From an uncultured Lewinella sp. (GTDB taxonomy: Bacteria; Bacteroidota; Bacteroidia; Chitinophagales; Saprospiraceae): a stretch of 64,000 bases of DNA. Position numbers and translations under genes: made by a program. The DNA lies in NCBI GenBank assembly GCA_937873655.1, contig CALMYQ010000093.1, positions 124,001-188,000 on the forward strand. The letters are read 5' to 3'. Below the pieces are notes generated by a model, which had not been told where the DNA came from, searched no databases, and saw only the letters and a list, made by a program, of their open reading frames with translations. Positions 59,062 to 64,000 of the stretch are shown in pieces. The first letter of the stretch is position 1. The number at the start of each line of letters is the position of its first letter.

Positions 59062-59991
59062 ATGAACCAATCCGCCTACCGCGAATTTTGCAAAAACGTC
59101 CCGGACCTTCCCGTCTTTGTACAGGACTGGTACCTGGACGCCGTTTGCAAGGACGGAACCTGGGATGCGGCGGTCGTTTCGGAAAACGGGCTTACAGTCG
59201 GCGTTTTACCTTATTTCCTGAAAAGAAAATACGGCTTCAGCTATATCACCATGCCGCTTTTTGTCAAGCACATGGGGCCGTTTCTTCTGCCTGAAAAACG
59301 CGAATTGAAACACGAAAACCGGATCTATGGTGAATTGATCAGCCGGTTACCGAAAATCGATGGGTTCAAACAGGATTTCCATCCTTCTGCGGCCAACTGG
59401 CTGCCATTTTTCTGGGCGGGATACCGGCAAACCACCCGCTATACCTACCGGCTCGACATCCGGGATGCGGATCGGGTATACGACGGCATCAACCGCAATA
59501 TGCGGCGCAATATCCGGCACGCGGAAACGCTGTTACAGGTGGATAGCAGCGGCACGCCGGAGGACCTTTACCGCCTCAACCGGATGAGCTTCGACCGGAA
59601 AGGATTGCAATTGCCCTATTCCCTGGATCAGTTCCTGGCGCACGACGAGGCCCTGGCCCGCCAACAGGCCCGGCAACTGTTCTTCGCCCGCGATGCCGAA
59701 GGCCGGCTCCATTCCGCCGCCCACCTGATCTGGGATCGCACCACGGCGTATTATCACATAGCGGGCGACAACCCCGAATTGCGACAGAGCGGCAGCGGCA
59801 TTCTGCTGACCTGGCGGGCCATTCAATTCGCCGCCGATACCCTGAAATTACCGGTTTTTGATTTTGAAGGGAGCATGTTGCCGGAAGTGGAAAATATCCG
59901 GCGGCAGTTCGGAGGCCGTCAAACGCCCTATTCCCGCGTCTGGAAGGATCATTCGCCCCTGTTCAGGCTGTTGAACGCGATCCGTCCCTGA
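59062..59991 (+). CDS. GNAT/FemAB-like acyltransferase
   Basis: 309 residues with no signal. The two halves show the FemAB/GNAT double-domain pattern: DLPVFVQDWYLDAVCKDGTW, then VGVLPYFLKRKYGFSYI and the second domain with INRNMRRNIRHAETLLQV, LFFARDAEGRLHSAAHLIWD, YYHIAGDNPELRQSGSGILL and VFDFEGSMLPEVENIRRQFG. Members move acyl or amino acid groups, in some bacteria onto cell wall precursors or exopolysaccharide sugars; the exact donor and acceptor are unknown. The gene is between two repeat-filled spacers. Confidence 0.75.
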   Translation: MNQSAYREFCKNVPDLPVFVQDWYLDAVCKDGTWDAAVVSENGLTVGVLPYFLKRKYGFSYITMPLFVKHMGPFLLPEKRELKHENRIYGELISRLPKIDGFKQDFHPSAANWLPFFWAGYRQTTRYTYRLDIRDADRVYDGINRNMRRNIRHAETLLQVDSSGTPEDLYRLNRMSFDRKGLQLPYSLDQFLAHDEALARQQARQLFFARDAEGRLHSAAHLIWDRTTAYYHIAGDNPELRQSGSGILLTWRAIQFAADTLKLPVFDFEGSMLPEVENIRRQFGGRQTPYSRVWKDHSPLFRLLNAIRP

Positions 59992-60116
59992 ACGGACCAC
60001 TGTTAACCTTCCACCTTGGGCCCGCAGCCATTGGGCTTCTTTAACCTTTCTACTTTATCCGTTAACCTTGAAATGGCCCGCGCCGCCGTTGTAAAGCCGA
60101 AACATCGCCCTATCCC

Positions 60117-60153
60117 AACTGACAACTGACAACTGAACTTCGACTTCGCTCAG
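60117..60153. repeat. heptamer array joined to CTTCGACTTCGCTCAG 16-mer
   Basis: AACTGAC, AACTGAC and AACTGAA in tandem (60117-60137), then CTTCGACTTCGCTCAG (60138-60153), which is the reverse complement of the 16-mer in the comF spacer with one or two changes. The spacer from 59992 to 60187 also contains several TTAACCTT words. Confidence 0.75.
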
Positions 60154-60187
60154 TTACCGCCAACTGAGAACTGTCGAATGTGAATCG

Positions 60188-60532
60188 TCAACCCCTGAGC
60201 CGCTTATACCGCTTCGGGCATTTTTTCAGCATGGCCTCTTCTACTTTTTTATCGAACTCCTGACGCTCTTCGGCGGGCATATTGGCAATGGTGCTGTGGG
60301 ATTCCGATCCGCGCTTCATGACGGAACAATCCACTACGGCGCCTTCGATGCCGGTCTGACTTGGCGGACGGTATCGTTTCGGGTCGGTTTTCCGCTCCCG
60401 GCGTTCGACTTCACGGTAGATGGTTTTGATGCACGAACAGCGCCGTTTGGCTTCACTCACGGCCAGGGTAGTCTGGCAGCCTGATGCCAGGATCAGTATG
60501 GAAAAAAGGGCAAAGAAAATCCGCTTTTGCAT
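60188..60532 (-). CDS. small lipoprotein of unknown function
   Basis: 114 residues from the ATG at 60532, with MQKRIFFALFSILILASGC as a lipoprotein signal (lipobox ASGC). The mature part is basic and has four further Cys (CSC, C, C): RRCSCIKTIYREVERRERK, AVVDCSVMKRGSES and KKVEEAMLKKCPKRYKRL. I do not recognise a family. The earlier start at 60586 is unlikely because it would bury the signal. Confidence 0.6.
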   Translation of the reverse strand: MQKRIFFALFSILILASGCQTTLAVSEAKRRCSCIKTIYREVERRERKTDPKRYRPPSQTGIEGAVVDCSVMKRGSESHSTIANMPAEERQEFDKKVEEAMLKKCPKRYKRLRG

Positions 60533-60609
60533 TGATTTTGGTTTATCCATTGGAACAGCCTGCAAGTTTAGTGATTTCCCCTTCAATGCCGGATGCTTTG
60601 ATGGCGTGT

Positions 60610-61209
60610 TTATTCCGTTAAAATCCCCTGCATCAGTTCTTGGAAGGGCTGCGGCGGCGCATACAGGCGGTCGTTATAGGCGGTAGCGCTCAGGCGCAGG
60701 TTGTGGATATTGTCGTCGCGAAACTCCCGCTCAATGGTAATATTGCCGAAAAGTTGATCGATCTTTTCTTCTTTTTTCAGGCCTTTGCGGGGCTTGAGGT
60801 AATGGCGTTCTACGGTTTCCACCCAATCGGGCCGGTTATAGGTACGCACATCGGACAGTTGCGTTTTATACCCCAGCTTCAGGACCTGTTCCTTGAAATA
60901 ATCAAACAGATAACCGGTTTCTGCTTTGGAATGTCCCGTTTTTTGGAAATAAACGACGAAACCTTTGGAAGAAGGCGTATCCAGAAAATCGATCGCTTCA
61001 TCGGTGTCCCGCGGCAATACCTGGTAGATCGCGTATTGATCGTTCAGCCAGTCGGTGAGGCGGCGCTTGTCCAGCGTATTTTTCCACTGTTCATAATCCG
61101 CTTTTTCTTCTTCGCTCCGGGTGATCCATTCGTGAACGGCAGGGTTGGCGGGTGTGCTCTGTTCGGCTTCCCGGAAAAGTTGTTTGAAATAACGCCAGAT
61201 GCTGGACAT
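60610..61209 (-). CDS. conserved protein of unknown function
   Basis: 199 residues, no signal or membrane segment. Helical at the start (IWRYFKQLFREAEQSTPANP), then a two-strand part (GFVVYFQKTGHSKAETGYLF, YFKEQVLKLGYKTQLSDV) and KPRKGLKKEEKIDQLFGNIT. It resembles unnamed Bacteroidota proteins; I cannot assign a function. It is divergent from the ABC ATPase gene across about 240 bases that contain a probable promoter for the latter. Confidence 0.65.
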   Translation of the reverse strand: MSSIWRYFKQLFREAEQSTPANPAVHEWITRSEEEKADYEQWKNTLDKRRLTDWLNDQYAIYQVLPRDTDEAIDFLDTPSSKGFVVYFQKTGHSKAETGYLFDYFKEQVLKLGYKTQLSDVRTYNRPDWVETVERHYLKPRKGLKKEEKIDQLFGNITIEREFRDDNIHNLRLSATAYNDRLYAPPQPFQELMQGILTE

Positions 61210-61331
61210 ATCGATCGGTCGTAATGGGTGATGATTTATACGGGGTTGATAATATAAAAACCGGCAGGGGGCATTTGTTCAATACCGGACAGAAAGTGTT
61301 CATAAGCGGACAGTCGCCGGTTGATTTTTAT

Positions 61332-61362
61332 CTTGCTCGAAATGATCCGCGTTTTAAATTTG
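61332..61362 (+). promoter_or_regulatory. Bacteroidota-type promoter of ABC ATPase gene
   Basis: CTTG (61332-61335), a 19-base spacer and TAAATTTG (61355-61362), an exact TAnnTTTG. It would give a leader of about 80 bases before the ATG at 61453. Confidence 0.45.
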
Positions 61363-61452
61363 CACTTGATTTACAATTGTTTAAATTTCAGGATTATTGA
61401 CCTCCGGGGTCTGGCACGAATCTTGGGCCATGGCCGCAAAACAGACTGAATT

Positions 61453-62127
61453 ATGATCGTACTCAACGAAATAGAGAAATTTGTTAAAAACGGGCTGACC
61501 AAAATCTGGATCCTCAATCAGGTCAGCCTCGAGATCAAGGAAGGCGAATTTGTGACGATCATGGGGCCCAGCGGCGCCGGTAAAACCACTTTGCTGAACA
61601 TCATCGGCATGCTGGAAGAAGCCAACGGCGGCGAATACTTTTTTCTGGACGAACCCGTCCACCAACTGAATGAACGCCGCCGCAGCGAGATCCACAAGCA
61701 ATATATGGGCTTTGTCTTTCAGGCTTATCACCTGATCGACGACCTGACCGTGTATGAAAATATCGAAACGCCCCTGCTTTACCGCAAAGTGAAAGGCAAG
61801 GATCGCCAGAGCATCGTCGCCGATGTGATGGACCGGTTCAATATGGTCGCCAAAAAAGGCCTGTTCCCCGATCAGTTGTCCGGCGGACAGCAGCAGTTGG
61901 TGGGCGTAGCCCGGGCCATCATCCACAAACCGCGCCTGTTGCTGGCCGACGAGCCGACCGGCAACCTCCACACCAAACAGGGCGAGCAGATCATGGAACT
62001 GTTCAAGGAACTGAATGACGAAGGCGTTACCATCATACAGGTTACCCATTCAGAAAAGAATGCCTCCTACGGCTCCCGCATAATTGAGATCGTCGACGGC
62101 AATATCAGAAGCGATTCTCCTGTTTAA
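61453..62127 (+). CDS. ABC transporter ATPase, LolD/MacB type
   Basis: 224 residues, ATPase only. GPSGAGKTT (38-46) is Walker A, QLSGGQQQLVGVARAI (141-156) the signature and LLLADEPTGNLHTKQG the Walker B with the D-loop; VTHSEKNASYGSRII carries the H-loop His. The ADEPTGNLD-like sequence is typical of the LolD/MacB subgroup that powers lipoprotein release or peptide and macrolide export with FtsX-like permeases. No permease is next to it; the gene is followed after 45 bases by an OmpA-family lipoprotein, so its partner is elsewhere. Confidence 0.88.
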   Translation: MIVLNEIEKFVKNGLTKIWILNQVSLEIKEGEFVTIMGPSGAGKTTLLNIIGMLEEANGGEYFFLDEPVHQLNERRRSEIHKQYMGFVFQAYHLIDDLTVYENIETPLLYRKVKGKDRQSIVADVMDRFNMVAKKGLFPDQLSGGQQQLVGVARAIIHKPRLLLADEPTGNLHTKQGEQIMELFKELNDEGVTIIQVTHSEKNASYGSRIIEIVDGNIRSDSPV

Positions 62128-62172
62128 TACAAGGCGCCGAACAGTGCGCGTTTATCAGGAGAAATACGTTTC

Positions 62173-64000
62173 ATGAACCGCTATCTTACCGGATTTTTAC
62201 TGGCCGCCGGCCTGTCGTTGCTCTTTTCAGGGTGCATCGCCGCACAAGATGTGCTGACGCAAAAAGACCTCAGCGGAAAGCTGGAAAAACAATACGGGAA
62301 AGCTGCCGACTACAACCGGCAGGGAGACCTTGAAGCCGCCCTCAAGGAGCTGGACGGGCTGCTGGAAAAAGCCCCCAACCTGATCGACGCCCTCCTGATG
62401 CGCGCCGCCATCCATTACGATCGCCGCAATTATGCCGCAGCCAGAGCGGATTACCAGACCGCGATCGGGCTCAATGCCGGATACGAACCGCTGGCCTGGT
62501 ACCAATTGGGCCTGACCTGCCAGAAAATGGAAGATTACGCAGGCGCAGCGAACGCCCTGGAACAGTTCATCGCTTCCAATCCCAAACGGCAGGAACTGCG
62601 CGCCCGCGCCGAGCATCACCTGGAAAATGCCCGCTTCGCCGAAAAGGCGGTCAAAAATCCGAAACCATTCCATCCTTCGCCGTTGAGCGCCGCCATTAAT
62701 ACGGCAGAATCGGAATACCTCCCGGCCCTCAGCGCTGACGGTAATTATATGATCTTCACCCGGCGCGTGAACGGACAGGAGGATTTTTTCATCAGTGAAA
62801 AAACAGATACCGGCTGGGCAACCGCTACGCCCGCCGAACAATTGAATACGCCGCTCAACGAAGGCGCTCACGCCATTTCTGCCGACGGCCGGACATTGGT
62901 ATATACCGGCTGCAATCCGCGTGCGGGCTTCGGCGGATGCGATCTTTTTTACGCCACCCGCGACGGCGATACCTGGACAACGCCCCAACGCCTCGGCCCT
63001 GCCATCAACACACCGGCCTGGGAAGGCCAGCCCTCCCTGTCGGCCGACGGCCGGTCCCTGTATTTCGCCAGCGAAAGGAAAGGCGGGTACGGCGGCCGCG
63101 ATATCTGGGTGAGTTACCTGGGAACGAAAGGATGGGGCGAACCCGTCAACCTGGGCGATTCGATCAACACGACCGGAAATGACGAATGCCCGTTTATCCA
63201 CGCTGACGGCCAGACCCTCTATTTTTGCTCCGACGGCTGGCCCGGTATGGGCGACGATGATCTCTTCATCGCCCGCCGCGAAGGCAAGGTATGGCGAAAA
63301 GCCCAAAACCTCGGCTATCCGCTCAATACGCCGGCCGACGATGGCACCCTCAGCGTCAGCCTCGATGGCCGGACCGGGTATTTTGCCCGGGAAACGGGGT
63401 CACAGGGCAGGAAATTCGACATCTTCAGCTTCCCGCTTTTTGAAGACGCGCGCCCGAAGCCCGTTACCTTTGTACAAGGCCATGTAAAAGACCAGACCAA
63501 CGACGAGCCGGTGCAGGCCGTAGCGTCGTTGTCCGACCCGGAAACGAACGAGGTCCTGAGCGCTTTCCGGACCGATAAAGCCGGTGAGTTCCTGGTATGC
63601 CTGCCCGCAGGACGCAATTATGCCCTGCACGTGGAAGCAGACGGATATCTGTTTTTTTCCGAGCATTTTGAACTGAAGGAAATGAAACCGGTTGACGACC
63701 CGTTCCTGCTGGAGATCAAACTTTCGCCGGCGCTTGCCGACGCCCCTGAAGGCGAACCGGCGCCGCCCGTTGTCCTCCGCAACCTGTTCTTTGCGACCGG
63801 ATCGGCCGAATTGCGCCCCGAATCCGGCGAAGAACTCCGGCGCCTGAAAAGCTTGCTGGATAAAAACCCCGGTCTGAAGATCCGCATCAACGGCCATACC
63901 GACAATGTGGGCGATGACGCTGCCAACCTGAAGCTGTCAGAAGCCCGGGCAAAAGCGGTCTATGACTGGCTCATCGCCGGCGGCATTGACGCCCAACGGC
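62173..64000 (+). CDS. OmpA-family lipoprotein with TPR and PD40 repeats, incomplete at window end
   Basis: The gene starts at the ATG at 62173 and is still open at the last base, giving 609 residues. LSLLFSGC at about 14-21 is a lipoprotein signal. Residues about 35-165 are TPR helices (DLEAALKELDGLLEKAPNLI, LAWYQLGLTCQKMEDYAGAA). Several WD40-like PD40 strands follow: ALSADGNYMIFTRR, SLSADGRSLYFASERKGGYG, FIHADGQTLYFCSDGWPG. A carboxypeptidase-regulatory-like domain lies at about 430-510 and the OmpA peptidoglycan-binding domain begins at NLFFATGSAELRPESGEEL, with IRINGHTDNVGDDAANLKLS. Such proteins tie the outer membrane to the cell wall, often alongside gliding or secretion (Por) functions. 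Confidence 0.88.
   Translation, partial: MNRYLTGFLLAAGLSLLFSGCIAAQDVLTQKDLSGKLEKQYGKAADYNRQGDLEAALKELDGLLEKAPNLIDALLMRAAIHYDRRNYAAARADYQTAIGLNAGYEPLAWYQLGLTCQKMEDYAGAANALEQFIASNPKRQELRARAEHHLENARFAEKAVKNPKPFHPSPLSAAINTAESEYLPALSADGNYMIFTRRVNGQEDFFISEKTDTGWATATPAEQLNTPLNEGAHAISADGRTLVYTGCNPRAGFGGCDLFYATRDGDTWTTPQRLGPAINTPAWEGQPSLSADGRSLYFASERKGGYGGRDIWVSYLGTKGWGEPVNLGDSINTTGNDECPFIHADGQTLYFCSDGWPGMGDDDLFIARREGKVWRKAQNLGYPLNTPADDGTLSVSLDGRTGYFARETGSQGRKFDIFSFPLFEDARPKPVTFVQGHVKDQTNDEPVQAVASLSDPETNEVLSAFRTDKAGEFLVCLPAGRNYALHVEADGYLFFSEHFELKEMKPVDDPFLLEIKLSPALADAPEGEPAPPVVLRNLFFATGSAELRPESGEELRRLKSLLDKNPGLKIRINGHTDNVGDDAANLKLSEARAKAVYDWLIAGGIDAQR

Overview
The window looks like chromosomal DNA of a free-living member of the Bacteroidota, most plausibly a GC-rich, Saprospira/Lewinella-like lineage. 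Most genes have no recognisable Shine-Dalgarno site. A few promoters fit the Bacteroidota pattern (TTTG, about 19-21 bases, TAnnTTTG). The gene families also fit: glucuronoyl esterases, GMC oxidoreductase with a gluconate-2-dehydrogenase subunit-3 partner, OmpA/PD40 proteins and HemJ. The genus is inference.

Layout. 0-2.2 kb: RpiB-type isomerase divergent from a short alpha-glucan phosphorylase. 2.5-18.5 kb: five very large, tightly spaced genes (PhoD-like phosphatase, DUF6603-type protein and three giant proteins of unknown function, none with a signal peptide); this is the best candidate for an undescribed system. 18.6-25.0 kb: carbohydrate-esterase/deacetylase cluster (CE4-like, sialate-acetylesterase/CE4 fusion, CE15-like, alpha/beta hydrolase). 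25.2-28.7 kb: cNMP-binding/SpoIIE phosphatase, then a GMC oxidoreductase with its small partner. 29.0-34.8 kb: envelope proteins and a LuxR-type ATPase regulator flanked by two DUF4242 genes, each preceded by the same pair of direct octamers at about -105 and -84.

34.8-46.9 kb: accessory region, visibly more AT-rich from about 37 kb: GH2 glycosidase, two paralogous AraC regulators, type-B carboxylesterase, aldo/keto reductase, several truncated genes joined at deletion scars, an intact IS3-family element with 25-bp inverted repeats, and a DUF433/DUF5615 toxin-antitoxin-like pair. It ends at a tRNA-Gln(TTG) with a strong hairpin terminator.

47-64 kb: core-like genes again: hemJ, xerD, a three-gene type I secretion operon whose ATPase has degenerate catalytic motifs, dinB followed by a DnaE-type polymerase gene broken in two by an intergenic-type repeat, comF, a FemAB/GNAT-like protein, two small Bacteroidota-type proteins, a LolD/MacB-type ATPase and an OmpA-family lipoprotein running off the end. 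Between 47.7 and 60.2 kb several families of short repeats (heptamers, a 16-bp C/T-rich unit, and CTGAGCGGAGTCGAAG-like 16-mers) fill the spacers, and two of them extend into coding sequence.
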